A DNA stretch of 64,000 bases. Origin: Hyphomicrobiales bacterium. GTDB taxonomy: Bacteria > Pseudomonadota > Alphaproteobacteria > Rhizobiales > Rhizobiaceae. The DNA is taken from the NCBI GenBank assembly GCA_900471925.1, contig UCGV01000019.1:124001-188000 (forward strand). The letters are read 5' to 3'. The translations under genes were made by a program, and so were the position numbers. Shown here piece by piece: positions 44,201 to 52,181 of the stretch; position 1 is the first letter of the stretch; each line of letters opens with the position of its first letter. The notes under the pieces are model-generated. The model saw nothing but the letters and a program-made list of their open reading frames with translations, had not been told where the DNA came from and ran no database searches.

Positions 44201-45502
44201 GTAGCCATTCGGGCCGCGGATGAATTCGCCATAGGGGTCGGTAGCCAGCAACGGAACGTTGCCGACATTTGCATCAACGAGTTGAATGCCCAGGAATTCG
44301 GCCGCTTTCGCCTTCAGATCGGCCCAGGTGGCCATGCCGCCATTGCCGCCCTCGATAAGCTTGCCGGTGGCAACCGGATCGCCGGCGCCATTCAACGTAT
44401 AGGCCCTCAGGAACACCTGATGTGAGGGATGCGACGTATAGGTCTGATTCTGATCGACGAACGAGGTCGTCGTGTTTATCGGGCGATGCGTCGTGTTGTC
44501 CGCAGCCTCGTTGGCCGGAGTGTTCGGGTCATCCACCAATACGCCATCGGCGCCCGGACCCGTGGTCGTAGCGCGGGTCAGGACCATGAAATTGGTATCG
44601 CTGCCCTCCACGTAAAGCGGATCGTCGGGCATCAACGGGATGAACACGGTGCCGTTGCCGCCCTTGCCGACGAGATCGAGACCATGATCGAAGAACTGTC
44701 CGAAAAGGGTGAACCAGGAATTGAATGGTGCCGAAAGTCCTTCGTCCGGCGCGGCATTGGTGATCACGACATTGACGCCGTCCATCTCGACGCCGTTGGC
44801 CTCAAGCAACCCCACCAGAATATCATCTTCAGCATCAAGAGATGCTTGCGCAGCGGTCAAATTGGCTAATGTCACGGCTGCGGCTTGCTGGAGCGCCACG
44901 TTGTTGGGGCTCGCGGACGCGGCGGCCTGAGCTTCTGCGTTCAGGCGTTCAGCCTCACCCAGCTCGTTGAACAACGGACGCAGTGGCTGATAGGCGGCGG
45001 TGATTTGAGCCGTTACGGCCATCTGCTGGTCTGCCGGAACGATGCCGGCACGCTGCAGGGCCGTCAGGATTGCCGAGGGATTGGCGAGCGTCTGATCGAC
45101 GATCAGATTCGAGATGGTGCGGACATAGGGGTCGAAGACGTCCCCAGCGCCCGCAGAGCCGGGTCCGTCGTTATCGACGCCAGGCTGATAAGTTACGGGT
45201 ACCAACTCTCCATTGGGGCCGCCAGGTACCAGGATCGTCTTGTACTGGGTGCCGAGGGGTTCCGGAAAAGGGTTGTCGGCAGCGCCCCAATTCAAATGCA
45301 GCGGATTGTTGTAGGTGCCGTCGACAGTGCGCAGGCCCCAGGAAAGGTTGTAGGTCGGGATCGACCCATCGGGGCCGAATAGCGGTTTTGCCACATTGTT
45401 CGGATCGCCGGTCGATATGCCCTGCCGGAAGGCGGCATCAGCCTCCGCGATTTTGATCTGCTTCAAGATGAAATCGAGGTCCGATCGAATATAGGTAACC
45501 AT
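38300..45502 (-). CDS. Giant haem peroxidase / RTX type I secreted protein
   Basis: This 2400-residue protein starts MVTYIRSDLDFILKQIKIAE, with GGGGGAG upstream. The first ~1000 residues form an animal-type haem peroxidase domain of the bacterial peroxinectin-like group: FGQFFDHGLDL near 273 (distal His), HHVFHSEHNRLVEH near 532, and VYRFGHSMLTE near 649 (candidate proximal His). RTX arrays follow at about 985-1285, a jelly-roll-like region at ~1440-1585, a cadherin-like region (~1690-1800; LLANDTDPEGSPLTITG), and more RTX arrays at ~1820-1870 and 2107-2290. The final ~105 residues (DTIIGFQPGDKIDISGTDAN, ending TTSDFNL) look like a type I secretion signal. The likely role is an extracellular peroxidase that also binds calcium or surfaces. 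Confidence 0.92.
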   Translation of the reverse strand: MVTYIRSDLDFILKQIKIAEADAAFRQGISTGDPNNVAKPLFGPDGSIPTYNLSWGLRTVDGTYNNPLHLNWGAADNPFPEPLGTQYKTILVPGGPNGELVPVTYQPGVDNDGPGSAGAGDVFDPYVRTISNLIVDQTLANPSAILTALQRAGIVPADQQMAVTAQITAAYQPLRPLFNELGEAERLNAEAQAAASASPNNVALQQAAAVTLANLTAAQASLDAEDDILVGLLEANGVEMDGVNVVITNAAPDEGLSAPFNSWFTLFGQFFDHGLDLVGKGGNGTVFIPLMPDDPLYVEGSDTNFMVLTRATTTGPGADGVLVDDPNTPANEAADNTTHRPINTTTSFVDQNQTYTSHPSHQVFLRAYTLNGAGDPVATGKLIEGGNGGMATWADLKAKAAEFLGIQLVDANVGNVPLLATDPYGEFIRGPNGYPMMITATGPVEGNPAANGGLGVLVPANAILTGHAFLADIAHNAVPDGLADGDIEIGLENPGNEPGIYDNELLDAHYVAGDGRANENVGLTAVHHVFHSEHNRLVEHTQEVVFNDAVAMLNGGASQAEAVAFLNEWLINDVTEVPASATGLVWDGERLFQAAKFGTEMQYQHLVFEEFARKIQPNINVFLVPDGFDVTIDPSIVAEFAHVVYRFGHSMLTESIDRFDPNFAPDHIGLIEGFLNPLQFENNGGTSTVSADVAAGAIVRGMTRQAGNEIDEFVTSALRNNLLGLPLDLATINLARGRDTGVPTLNAARTQFYNATNQDVLLKPYESWVDFAGHLKHEASIINFVAAYGTHTMITSETTLEGKRNAALAIITGVTVGEFIPPEDRLDFLNATGAYAGGSLGGLNDVDLWIGGLAEAIMPFGGMLGSTFNFVFEMQMEKLQNGDRFYYLQRLDGLHLFGEMENNSFAAMIMRNTDATHLPSDVFSTPGLILEVNQARQFNDLNGDGTLESTDPLGGGILTPLVIRNNPATPGTDTNYLRYTGGDHVVMGGTEANDTIIAGIGDDTLFGDGGNDRLEGGFGNDIINGGDGDDIIVDSGGDDNIKAGKGNDVVHAGPGLDLVMGNDGQDFIFLGTDMGSEVFAGTGNDFIYGNKNAERILGNEGNDWIETGTFDGAPGDNFDEIFAHDEIDGHDVFLGDGGFDEFIGEGGDDIFVGSAGRGKMAGMSGFDWATYKDNPNFVNADLSIPIVFDEAPTLPQNAALDEYESVEGLSGTRFNDVLTGTNTLAADRLPTLQGGTEGYQGSAIDAQSIALIAGLQELLGAGVTEFSAGDIILGGDGSDVITGQAGDDIIDGDKWLDVQIGVFAANDPEHTGAPIALHKSMTTLAASMFNGSINPAQLGIVRTIRNSNDQTDSDGIADVDRAVFSGARAEYDITFNNDGTVIVAHTGGLATDGTDTIRNVEILDFTDQDISLLAPTLDLHGPTTSTSTAIVTQAYRDTFTANAYTNNNGASAWGGNWIETGDTGGATGGDVSVAGGRLQFLTGTDGDEALARAVNLTGVTRAILTFDWEADDLDGGETVAVQVRNTTNGAWTTLQTLGGDTTGAFSMALPAGMIGANTQIRFLTAGTFDAGENFYVDNVNIRTEIDTVTPVPGAPGNNYETNYAENGAAVAIALGALITDDGATIASARVVLTNASAGDVLSVLGGLPGGITSAIDNSVAGQITLTLTGNASLAAYQTAIQQVRYANNSENPAITDRVIQVTVNDGLLSSAVATTTVHVTATNDAPVANNDTVITNVAANTNFTVSHAALLANDTDPEGSPLTITGVGGATGLTSGPTLGAGIITLSDNATAGGSFTYTGSDGSLTDPATVTVNRVTTANITGTAANDIIVGNAAVNTITGGGGNDNINAGDGNDTISGGAGDDIILGGTGNDTITWTATAGGTDGFDMVNGEAGGIDTFIVNGAVGTAETFRIYERSAAVAAGIAVAGAQTEIVITRTVGTTTTVIAELDNIEEITVNTLNTTANNGNNPNVPDGGTNSGDTIQIIGNFNAPLTSLNFNTITIDGNAGDDTVDISALSSEHRIVFRSNGGNDTIVGTLRPQDVIELPDGATADDYEITTDENGVTRMTSSQHTIQFTSEGGLPQFNSTAEEEDTPEPPAPEATTGTPIAGTAAADVLIGTASGEMIVAFAGNDVATGGAGNDIMRGDDGDDLLSADAGNDMVFGGAGNDDLLGGDGNDMVYGDAGSDRIFGDAGDDMIQAGAGNDTAHGGSGNDMFVVEASDGDDTYYGDAGSDTLDMAAITANLTVNLGSGYMGRGSASSSQSGNDTLWNIENVVTGSGADTITANASVNIIDGGAGNDKFVFNSEKDADGDTIIGFQPGDKIDISGTDANNGASGNQAFTLVAGSTLSGAAQLIVTHETRDDGDYTVVQGSVDGDSSAELRLSIKGNHNLTTSDFNL

Positions 45503-45752
45503 TTTACTCCCCCCTTGAACTGCTCGTTGAACGCTATCGTTCCGGCAGTGCTTCTTTCCCACTTCGCATTTGCAGGTTTCGAATGTTCTGCTGCAGATTC
45601 TCTACTGGGGTCTCGGAGATGAGATTGCGAAAGCCAATAGAAAATCTTCAACATTGTCTGCAACGATCGGATAATGTCTTGGGTCAAGGCGAGGAGATAG
45701 TTCCAAAGGTCCGCAGACATTCACGGACTTTGGTCTTCAGGAGGCCGGGACT
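45503..45752. promoter_or_regulatory. Divergent promoter region of peroxidase and histidine kinase genes
   Basis: The 250-base divergent gap contains an imperfect inverted repeat, AAAGGTCCG...CGGACTTT, at 45705-45731, close to the kinase start. It is a candidate site for the response regulator encoded nearby. The shared promoter region suggests that the two-component system acts on the peroxidase locus. No confident -35/-10 pair was seen. Confidence 0.4.
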
Positions 45753-47222
45753 TTGGACCCGGAAGAAAATGTGACTTTCGTCCTTATGAGGAAGCGCTTT
45801 CGCGCCCTGGGTTCGGGGGTGTTTTCATATTGGCAAGGCTTTGATTTAACGAAGCAATTCCTGATCGTTGCTGGACTCGTCATCTGTGGTTCGATGGCGA
45901 TCCTCGGCGAATGGCTGAACGGCCAGATTGCTGCAAATCAGCTGAGAAGCAGGGCCGAATCCGGCGCCCTCTACATGGAGGGTTTTCTTGCCCGTCACGT
46001 CGAGGGATCGTTGAGCGACCCTCAGGTGGCCGAAGATCGCCGGAAGGAACTCGACGATTTGCTGATCGGCACCGATCTCGCGCGGCGCGTCGAAGGCTTC
46101 AGAATCTGGCGCAGTGATGGGGTCATCATCTACAGCACGGACAAGTCTCTCATCGGAAAATCCTTTCCATCCTCCGACATCAAGCGGGCGTTCGCAGGGC
46201 AGGTCGTCGCGCAACTCGAGAACGGCCACAACGACGGTGAAGGCGGCGATGCCGCGTTTCGCGGACCGCTCATCGAAATCTATGCGCCTATCTACCGTTC
46301 CGGCACGCGGGAGATCGTGGCCGTTGGAGAGCTTTACGAGGACGCCGCCGAATTCATCGTCCAGAGAGGTCGGGTTCAGCGTCAGACCTGGGGGATCGTC
46401 GGCGTGACGACGCTGGCCATCATGGCCCTGCTGTTCCTCATCGTTCGGCGAGCCAGCAACATTATTGCCCACCAGAGGATGACGCTGAAGGCGCAACTAA
46501 TGGAAGCCCAGGCGCTTGCGGAGCAGAATACCGAGCTTCGCAAGGCGGCAGACAGGGCGCGTATGGACGCGACAAAATCGAACGAACAGTTGCTGAACCG
46601 TATCGGCGCCGACCTGCACGATGGTCCGGTTCAGGCGTTGAGCCTTCTGCTTCTCAAGCTTGGAGGCGCTCCTGAGATAGCCGTCCAAACGAGAGCGAAC
46701 TTCAGGAGCGCGTCTGAGGTCAATGAGACCGATCTCATTCCTTCCCACATCGCAAGTCGGGTTCTGGCGGAGCTAAGGGAGCTTTCGACCGGACTGGTGA
46801 TGCCTGAAATCGAAGACGTCCCGCTGGAGGCCGCACTTCGCCTGGCGGTCGATCAGCATGAGTATGCAACGGGCACGAAGGTCGCATCGCATTATGACGG
46901 CCTGCCTGAGCGTGTCGCGCATCCGTTGAGGATCTGTCTTTATCGCATCGTGCAGGAAGGGCTCAACAATGCCTTCCGACATGGCGGTGGCCGCAACCAG
47001 CGTGTTTCCGCCTCAGCAGGCCAATCGGCCATCACCGTCGTCATTGCCGACGACGGTCCGGGCTTTGAAGCGAACAGCTCCAAGGGTGGCCGCAGGCCGC
47101 TTGGTTTGCAGGGTATCCGCAACCGCGTCGAGGCCTTTGGCGGGAGAGTTGAAATCCGCCGGCGTCCAGGCTCCGGCACGGAACTCGAAGTGGTCGTGCC
47201 GATGGAAGGTAACGACGTGTGA
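45753..47222 (+). CDS. Membrane sensor histidine kinase, NarX/DegS-like (HisKA_3)
   Basis: The 489-residue kinase has a first membrane helix (~32-55; FLIVAGLVICGSMAILGEWL), a periplasmic sensor (~56-215) and a second helix (~220-240; GIVGVTTLAIMALLFLIV). A coiled linker follows, then the H-box DLHDGPVQALSLLLLKLGG with the phosphoacceptor near His289. The ATPase has RIVQEGLNNAFRHGG (N-box), VVIADDGPGF and GLQGIRNRVEAFGGR. The TTG start at 45753 has AGGAGG at 8-base spacing, better than later GTG or ATG options. It diverges from the giant peroxidase and converges on a NarL-type regulator, its probable partner. Confidence 0.9.
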   Translation: MDPEENVTFVLMRKRFRALGSGVFSYWQGFDLTKQFLIVAGLVICGSMAILGEWLNGQIAANQLRSRAESGALYMEGFLARHVEGSLSDPQVAEDRRKELDDLLIGTDLARRVEGFRIWRSDGVIIYSTDKSLIGKSFPSSDIKRAFAGQVVAQLENGHNDGEGGDAAFRGPLIEIYAPIYRSGTREIVAVGELYEDAAEFIVQRGRVQRQTWGIVGVTTLAIMALLFLIVRRASNIIAHQRMTLKAQLMEAQALAEQNTELRKAADRARMDATKSNEQLLNRIGADLHDGPVQALSLLLLKLGGAPEIAVQTRANFRSASEVNETDLIPSHIASRVLAELRELSTGLVMPEIEDVPLEAALRLAVDQHEYATGTKVASHYDGLPERVAHPLRICLYRIVQEGLNNAFRHGGGRNQRVSASAGQSAITVVIADDGPGFEANSSKGGRRPLGLQGIRNRVEAFGGRVEIRRRPGSGTELEVVVPMEGNDV

Positions 47223-47306
47223 AGCGTATCGATCTTTCAGAATGGTTTAGCTCGTTGTTTTGCACACCGTTATTGCACAGTCGCTACACACTTGTGCGCA
47301 ACGTCC

Positions 47307-47966
47307 TTAAAGGCGCTGAACGGGATCTGCACCGGCCTCGAGCTTCTGAGCCGCCAGCAATACTTCCAGACGATTTCGCGCATTCAGTTTCTGCATCAGG
47401 ATGGTCATGTAGTTCTTGACGGTCTTTTCGCCAATCTGCAGAGCGTCGGCAATCTGCCGGTTGGTGAAGCCGCGCAAGAGCATCCTGATGATCTGGTCCT
47501 CACGAATGCTGAGTTTGACTTCCGCACCGGTCATTTTCCGCAGCGAGGCTCTCTTGAGCTCTTCTATGACCTTGCAGGCGAATGCGGGCGTGATGAACAT
47601 ATCGCCGCGATGGACGGCTGCGATCGCCTGAATGAGTTCCTGCGCGCTGCTCCCCTTGAGCACATAACCGCTGGCGCCGGCATTGAGCGCGCGTACGGCA
47701 TAGTCGCTGCCCGTCATGGCGGTGAAAACTAGGATCTTCGTCCGGATTTTTGCAACCAGCTTGGAAATCGTGTCGAGCATGTTTCCAGGCATCATCAAAT
47801 CGACGATGAAGACGTCGGGTACCAATCTCAACCCGATATCCAACGCATCGTCAGCGCTTGCGCCTGTCGCCGTGACAGAGAATGCCGGATGCTTCCCGAG
47901 GATTTCGGTTAATCCGGCCAGCATCAACGGGTGGTCGTCTACCAGTGCTACTGAGATTGAACTCAT
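47307..47966 (-). CDS. NarL/FixJ-family response regulator
   Basis: The 219-residue protein has a receiver domain (~1-125) with acidic pocket VDDHP, phosphoacceptor Asp56 in FIVDLMMPG, the switch Thr in VFTAMTG, and the Lys of YVLKGSSAQEL. The LuxR-type HTH occupies ~150-210 (SIREDQIIRMLLRGFTNRQI, LQIGEKTVKNYMTILMQKLN). It is tail-to-tail with the histidine kinase, 84 bases apart, so the two are regulated separately although probably cognate. Target genes are not proven; the adjacent peroxidase secretion operon is the leading candidate. Confidence 0.9.
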   Translation of the reverse strand: MSSISVALVDDHPLMLAGLTEILGKHPAFSVTATGASADDALDIGLRLVPDVFIVDLMMPGNMLDTISKLVAKIRTKILVFTAMTGSDYAVRALNAGASGYVLKGSSAQELIQAIAAVHRGDMFITPAFACKVIEELKRASLRKMTGAEVKLSIREDQIIRMLLRGFTNRQIADALQIGEKTVKNYMTILMQKLNARNRLEVLLAAQKLEAGADPVQRL

Positions 47967-48181
47967 GATATGTACCCTGTAGCAAGCAACTGTATAATTG
48001 ATATTCCTAAAGTAATTTCATGTCCATGTAGCCATTTATAAGTATTCTATAGTAATCGGTTATCATCGAGCGTCATCTTGGAAGACGGCAGGCCTCCACA
48101 ATTGGGAAGCCTGCGCAGCCTATTCGGCAAGGGGCGGTAGTAGACACATACCCGCTCCTTCGTCACGACGGTGGCGGCTCG
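47967..48181. other. AT-rich upstream region of the response regulator
   Basis: The first ~110 bases are low in GC compared with the surroundings (TATAATTGATATTCC, TTATAAGTATTCTATAGTAA), consistent with the regulator promoter. No gene or RNA motif was recognised in it. Confidence 0.4.
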
Positions 48182-48517
48182 TCAGGCTTCCCTTGCATTC
48201 CAATCGTCGCTCAGCCCTCTCAGCAAAGGATGATACATTTCGTTGCCCGGCTGCTGGGTGAACTCGAGACTGACCTGATCGATCCGAAGGGAAAGATGCT
48301 CGCGGCTGGCCTCAAACAACCGTTTGGCGAGCAGCGCGTTGCCACGTCGGGCGCGCCCGGCTGGCTGACATTTCTGGTGCATTCTGTGAAAACACCGAGT
48401 GAGGACTCTGCCTGGACGGACACGGGGAGTCAGGACATAGATGAGCTTCATAAAAGCATCATGCTCATCTGCGATGGCATCGGAACGCTGAAGTCGCCCC
48501 ACCACCACAGTCATCAT
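48182..48517 (-). CDS. Hypothetical protein, 111 residues, weakly supported
   Basis: An open frame starting MMTVVVGRLQRSD and ending RGLSDDWNAREA has moderately GC-biased third positions and a plausible short ribosome site. It is basic in the middle (RARRGNALLAKRLFEASREH). An opposing plus-strand frame (48230-48637) covers the same DNA and overlaps suhB, so is less likely. No domain is recognised. It would share a 12-base divergent gap with suhB, which is tight for two promoters; this lowers confidence. Confidence 0.35.
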   Translation of the reverse strand: MMTVVVGRLQRSDAIADEHDAFMKLIYVLTPRVRPGRVLTRCFHRMHQKCQPAGRARRGNALLAKRLFEASREHLSLRIDQVSLEFTQQPGNEMYHPLLRGLSDDWNAREA

Positions 48518-48528
48518 ACGGATTTCTC

Positions 48529-49362
48529 ATGGATTTCGCTTCCACCGCCGCGCGCCTGTCGCCGGCAGCCTCTTCCCGCCTTCTCGTGCTTGCCGAGACA
48601 GCCCTCAAGGCAGGAGAGGTGGCTCGCAACGGGCTGAGGCGCCGCACGGCTGCAGAGATGGTTCACAAGGCGCCGCGTGATTACCAGACGGAAGCGGATG
48701 TCGCCGTCGAGCGGGTGATCGTCGAGGAAATTGTCAAGGCATTCCCGACCTATGCGATCCAGGGCGAAGAAGAAGTCGGCAATCGCCAGGCCGATGCGCA
48801 AGCGCCGATCATCTATATCGACCCGATCGACGGGACGACCAATTTTGCCTGGGGCATCCCGCATTTCGGAATGACGATCTCGATCGTCGAAAACGGCCGT
48901 GTCGTCACCGGTATCGTCTATGACGCCATGCAGGATGAACTTTTCAGCGCGGAAGCGGGTGGAGGCGCCTGGTTGAACGGTGAGCAGATCCATTGCGCCG
49001 AGGTTGCCGATATCCAGAACGTGCTCGTCGGCGCCGGTCTGCCGATCCCCGGCCAGGTCAAGGCAGTCAGCGATGAGCTTTATTTCGACGCCATCAAGCG
49101 GCTGATGGCCAATACGGCCGGCGTACGCAGGCTCGGTTCGGCCGCGCTCTCGATCGCCTACGTTGCATGCGGCCGGCTGGACGGTTTCTTCGAGGACGGG
49201 CTGTCTGTCCATGATTTCGGCGCCTCGGCACTGATGGTCGAGGAAGCGGGCGGTATCGTCACGCGGTTCTCGGGCGCCGTCGTGAGTGGCAAAGGCGACA
49301 TCCTGGCGGCAAACAAGGCACTTTATCCGTGGCTCAGGGAAGGCTTGCAGCCGAAGGCATAG
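48529..49362 (+). CDS. suhB: Inositol monophosphatase family protein, SuhB-like
   Basis: The 277-residue enzyme has the metal-binding glutamate of QGEEEVG, the family motif IDPIDGTTNFAWGIPHFGM, and the second motif HDFGASALMVEEAGGIVT. It would hydrolyse inositol phosphates or related sugar phosphates with magnesium. SuhB also binds the Nus antitermination complex in enterobacteria, which I cannot infer here. It is convergent with the ABC ATPase gene, with 6 bases between the stops. Confidence 0.88.
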   Translation: MDFASTAARLSPAASSRLLVLAETALKAGEVARNGLRRRTAAEMVHKAPRDYQTEADVAVERVIVEEIVKAFPTYAIQGEEEVGNRQADAQAPIIYIDPIDGTTNFAWGIPHFGMTISIVENGRVVTGIVYDAMQDELFSAEAGGGAWLNGEQIHCAEVADIQNVLVGAGLPIPGQVKAVSDELYFDAIKRLMANTAGVRRLGSAALSIAYVACGRLDGFFEDGLSVHDFGASALMVEEAGGIVTRFSGAVVSGKGDILAANKALYPWLREGLQPKA

Positions 49363-49368
49363 AATAGA

Positions 49369-50448
49369 TCAGGCCGAGAAGAGCGGCTGCACGGCTGTAG
49401 CCGCATCATGTCCTGCGGATTGGTGGATCAGTGCGTTGTCGCGGAAGACGAAGACGTGTGAGCAGTTGAACGCGACGACCATGCCTGCTCTGATTATTTC
49501 GCCCGGGGCGGCCATCGCCTTCAGCCGGGTACCGTCGACAAGATCGATATCGACGATCTTGTGCGTGCCAAAATCCGTAACCCGGTGAACGGTCGCAATC
49601 GCTGGCCGCCCGTCGGGGCTGACCTCTATCGCCTCAGGCCGCATCGCGAGTGTCACCGGCCCGTCCGAGACGGGAATGTGAAAGCCGAAGAACGGATGCA
49701 TGCAGACACCGTTGCGGATCTCGCTCTCGACGAAATTCATCGAGCCGATGAAGCCAGCGACGAAAGCCGTCTGCGGTTCGCGGTAGATGACGCTCGGCGG
49801 GCCGGCCTGTTCGGTGCGGCCATCGCGCATGACGACGATACGATCGGCAAGTGCCAGTGCCTCGTCCTGACCATGGGTGACGAACAGGGTCGTGATGCCG
49901 AGACGCTGCTGGATATCGCGCACTTCTTCGCGCAGGCGCTCCCGCAAATGCTGGTCGAGGCTGGCGAAAGGCTCGTCGAGCAGCAGGATCTTCGGTTCAA
50001 GAACGAGCGAGCGGGCAAGTGCCACGCGCTGCTGCTGGCCGCCGGAAAGCTGCGTCACCGCGCGCCGCCCGTAATCGACGAGGCCGACGAGGGCAAGGGC
50101 TTCCTCGACACGCTGACGGATCTCAGCCTTTGCCAGCCGCCGCAGCTTCAGGCCGAACGCAATATTATTGAAGACATCCATATGGGTCCAAAGCGCATGG
50201 CTCTGGAAGACCATGCCGGTCGGCCGCCGCTCCGGCGGTAGGTTCGTCACATCTCTGGCGTCGATACGGATGCTGCCCCCGGTCGGTTGCTCGAAACCTC
50301 CGATCATGCGCAGCAGCGTCGATTTGCCGGATCCTGAGGGGCCAAGCAGGCAGACGAGCTCGCCATCACCGACTTCCAACGAGAAATCCTGGACGGCAAA
50401 TGTTTGACCGAAGATTTTCGAAACGCCTTCGATCGCCAGATGTGCCAT
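49369..50448 (-). CDS. ABC transporter ATPase, PotA/FbpC type
   Basis: The 359-residue ATPase has Walker A GPSGSGKST, signature LSGGQQQRVALA, Walker B LLLDEPFASLD and a C-terminal TOBE-type domain (~240-340; LAMRPEAIEVSPDGRP). It energises the two permeases encoded upstream. The cluster order is binding protein, permease, permease, ATPase, as in YnjBCD, Fbp and 2-aminoethylphosphonate-type importers. The substrate is not clear from this subunit. Confidence 0.9.
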   Translation of the reverse strand: MAHLAIEGVSKIFGQTFAVQDFSLEVGDGELVCLLGPSGSGKSTLLRMIGGFEQPTGGSIRIDARDVTNLPPERRPTGMVFQSHALWTHMDVFNNIAFGLKLRRLAKAEIRQRVEEALALVGLVDYGRRAVTQLSGGQQQRVALARSLVLEPKILLLDEPFASLDQHLRERLREEVRDIQQRLGITTLFVTHGQDEALALADRIVVMRDGRTEQAGPPSVIYREPQTAFVAGFIGSMNFVESEIRNGVCMHPFFGFHIPVSDGPVTLAMRPEAIEVSPDGRPAIATVHRVTDFGTHKIVDIDLVDGTRLKAMAAPGEIIRAGMVVAFNCSHVFVFRDNALIHQSAGHDAATAVQPLFSA

Positions 50449-50472
50449 TCTTGAAACCCTTTCTGCCGGCGC

Positions 50473-51294
50473 TCAGGCGCCGAAACCGCGTGCGAAAGCG
50501 CCGGTTCCAACGACGCGTCGCGCAAACATCAATGCGACAAAGGACGGCACCCACAACATGACGGAGAGCACCGCGCCATATTGCACGACGATCTGGTTGT
50601 TGATGAAGCTGATCATCAGTACCGGCATGGTGCGGATTTCCGGTGCGCCGATCAGCCAGGCACCTTCCGTCTCGTAGAAGGTCCCGACGAATGTCAGGAG
50701 CAGGGCCGCTGATATTGTAGGCGCGGCCTGCGGCAAGGTGATCGACCAGAAAACGCGAAGCGGGGTCGCACCGGCATCCCGTGCGGCCTCCTCCATCCGC
50801 CGGTCGACATTCTGGAAGGCTGCGACCGGAATCCAGATCATCAGCATGAGGGTGCCGACGAGCTGGATCAGCACCACGCCCCAGAAGGTGCTGATCAGCC
50901 CAAGCTGCAGGAAGATGCCGGCAATCGCCACCAGCAGACCGAATTTCGGGAAGGCGTGCGATGCGAGGAAGGAGAGGAACAGAACATTGTGCCCCGGAAA
51001 GCGCATCCGCGCGAAAGCGTAGGCGGCGGGAAGGCAGATGATCGCCGAGAGCAGCGTCACCGTCGCCGTAAGGCGCAAGCTGATGAACAGCGCGTCCCAG
51101 ACATCCTTGCGCGCCAAGGTCTGGGACCAGAAGCGAAGTCCGAACTGTTGAGGAATGACGGACGGATAACGCCACACCTCGGTGAAGGCCCAGGTGGCGA
51201 CGACAAGCAGCGGCAGCGCGATGAAAAGCGTCAGCAAAAGTGCCAGAAGCAATCCGGTCCAGTCGAATCTCAAAGCGTCGGGCTGCCGCATCAT
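50473..51294 (-). CDS. ABC transporter permease, second subunit (YnjC/FbpB-like)
   Basis: The 273-residue permease has several hydrophobic segments (WTGLLLALLLTLFIALPLLV at the N-terminus) and an EAA-type loop (MEEAARDAGATPLRVFWSIT) near residues 165-185. Its start overlaps the preceding permease stop (ATGA). It pairs with the 296-residue permease encoded upstream. Confidence 0.88.
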   Translation of the reverse strand: MMRQPDALRFDWTGLLLALLLTLFIALPLLVVATWAFTEVWRYPSVIPQQFGLRFWSQTLARKDVWDALFISLRLTATVTLLSAIICLPAAYAFARMRFPGHNVLFLSFLASHAFPKFGLLVAIAGIFLQLGLISTFWGVVLIQLVGTLMLMIWIPVAAFQNVDRRMEEAARDAGATPLRVFWSITLPQAAPTISAALLLTFVGTFYETEGAWLIGAPEIRTMPVLMISFINNQIVVQYGAVLSVMLWVPSFVALMFARRVVGTGAFARGFGA

Positions 51295-52181
51295 CGACCC
51301 TCACGATTGCGGGCGATCGACCAGACATAGAAGATGCCGAACAGAAGGCAGAAGCCGAAGGAAATGACGGCCTGCGTGAGGGCGTTCAAGGGGTCGTTCT
51401 GGTCGGAGAAGGTACGCTGCATGAAAGGCCCCATCATCTCAGGCGAGGCGGGGCCAAGCACGTAGGGCAGGGTGAAAGCCGAGAATATGCCGAGAACGGC
51501 AAAAGACGCGGTCACCAGCAGCGAATTGCCCATGCGCGGCAGGATGATGGAAACGAAGACCCTCAGGGGGCGCGCGCCGGCGTCCCGGGCCGCTTCGATG
51601 GAGCTGTTTGAAACGGACGAGAGGCCGGCTGTCAGCATCAGCACGGTCAGGGGTAGATTGTCCCAGACGAGGCCGATGACCGGTCCCCACGGGGTCAGAT
51701 AGGGGCTCTGCAGTTTCGGCAGGCCAGCGGCGTTGAGCAGGATATCGACCGTGCCGTTCGGACCGATCGTACGGATCAGCGCGTAGGACAGAATGATCGA
51801 CGGGACGAACATTGGAAAGATCGCGAGCCCCTGTACGTAGGCTGCTAGGCGACTGCCGGAGAAGCGCAGGTAAAGCGCGATCGGAAGGCCGATCGCAAGC
51901 AGGAGCAACCCGCAGACCAAGGTCGTCCACAGCGTCAGCCAGAGATTATTCAGGCTGTAGGTGTCGGCGAAGAAGAAGTGGTAGGAGGCGAGAGAAAATC
52001 GGCTCGATCCATCCGGCTGACGGACGAAGATGGTGGTCGCCACCGCCGAGAAAATCGGAAAAATGATCAGCCAGCCGACCAGGAAAACCGGCATGCCGAC
52101 AAGGAGGAGCCCATAAAGGCTCCCCCTGCTGAGAGGCTCGGCGCGGTGCGCGACCGCAGACTTGCCGGCATCCGCCGCCAT
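51291..52181 (-). CDS. ABC transporter permease, first subunit (YnjC/FbpB-like)
   Basis: The 296-residue permease starts MAADAGKSAVAHRAEPLSRG and has a first helix GLLLVGMPVFLVGWLIIFPI. The EAA-type loop is EAARDAGARPLRVFVSIILP. The start overlaps the binding-protein stop (TGATG); the frame continues upstream inside that gene and is not used. It probably forms a heterodimer with the downstream permease. Confidence 0.88.
   Translation of the reverse strand: MAADAGKSAVAHRAEPLSRGSLYGLLLVGMPVFLVGWLIIFPIFSAVATTIFVRQPDGSSRFSLASYHFFFADTYSLNNLWLTLWTTLVCGLLLLAIGLPIALYLRFSGSRLAAYVQGLAIFPMFVPSIILSYALIRTIGPNGTVDILLNAAGLPKLQSPYLTPWGPVIGLVWDNLPLTVLMLTAGLSSVSNSSIEAARDAGARPLRVFVSIILPRMGNSLLVTASFAVLGIFSAFTLPYVLGPASPEMMGPFMQRTFSDQNDPLNALTQAVISFGFCLLFGIFYVWSIARNREGR

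Noticed and set aside
41204..44425. Open frame of about 1070 codons on the plus strand, opposite the peroxidase gene
   Set aside because: It is antisense to strongly supported domains and RTX repeats. High GC and biased codons leave the opposite strand free of stops.
48230..48637. Plus-strand open frame of 135 codons before suhB
   Set aside because: It overlaps the supported suhB start in another frame, and its His/Pro-rich tail is suhB read out of frame.
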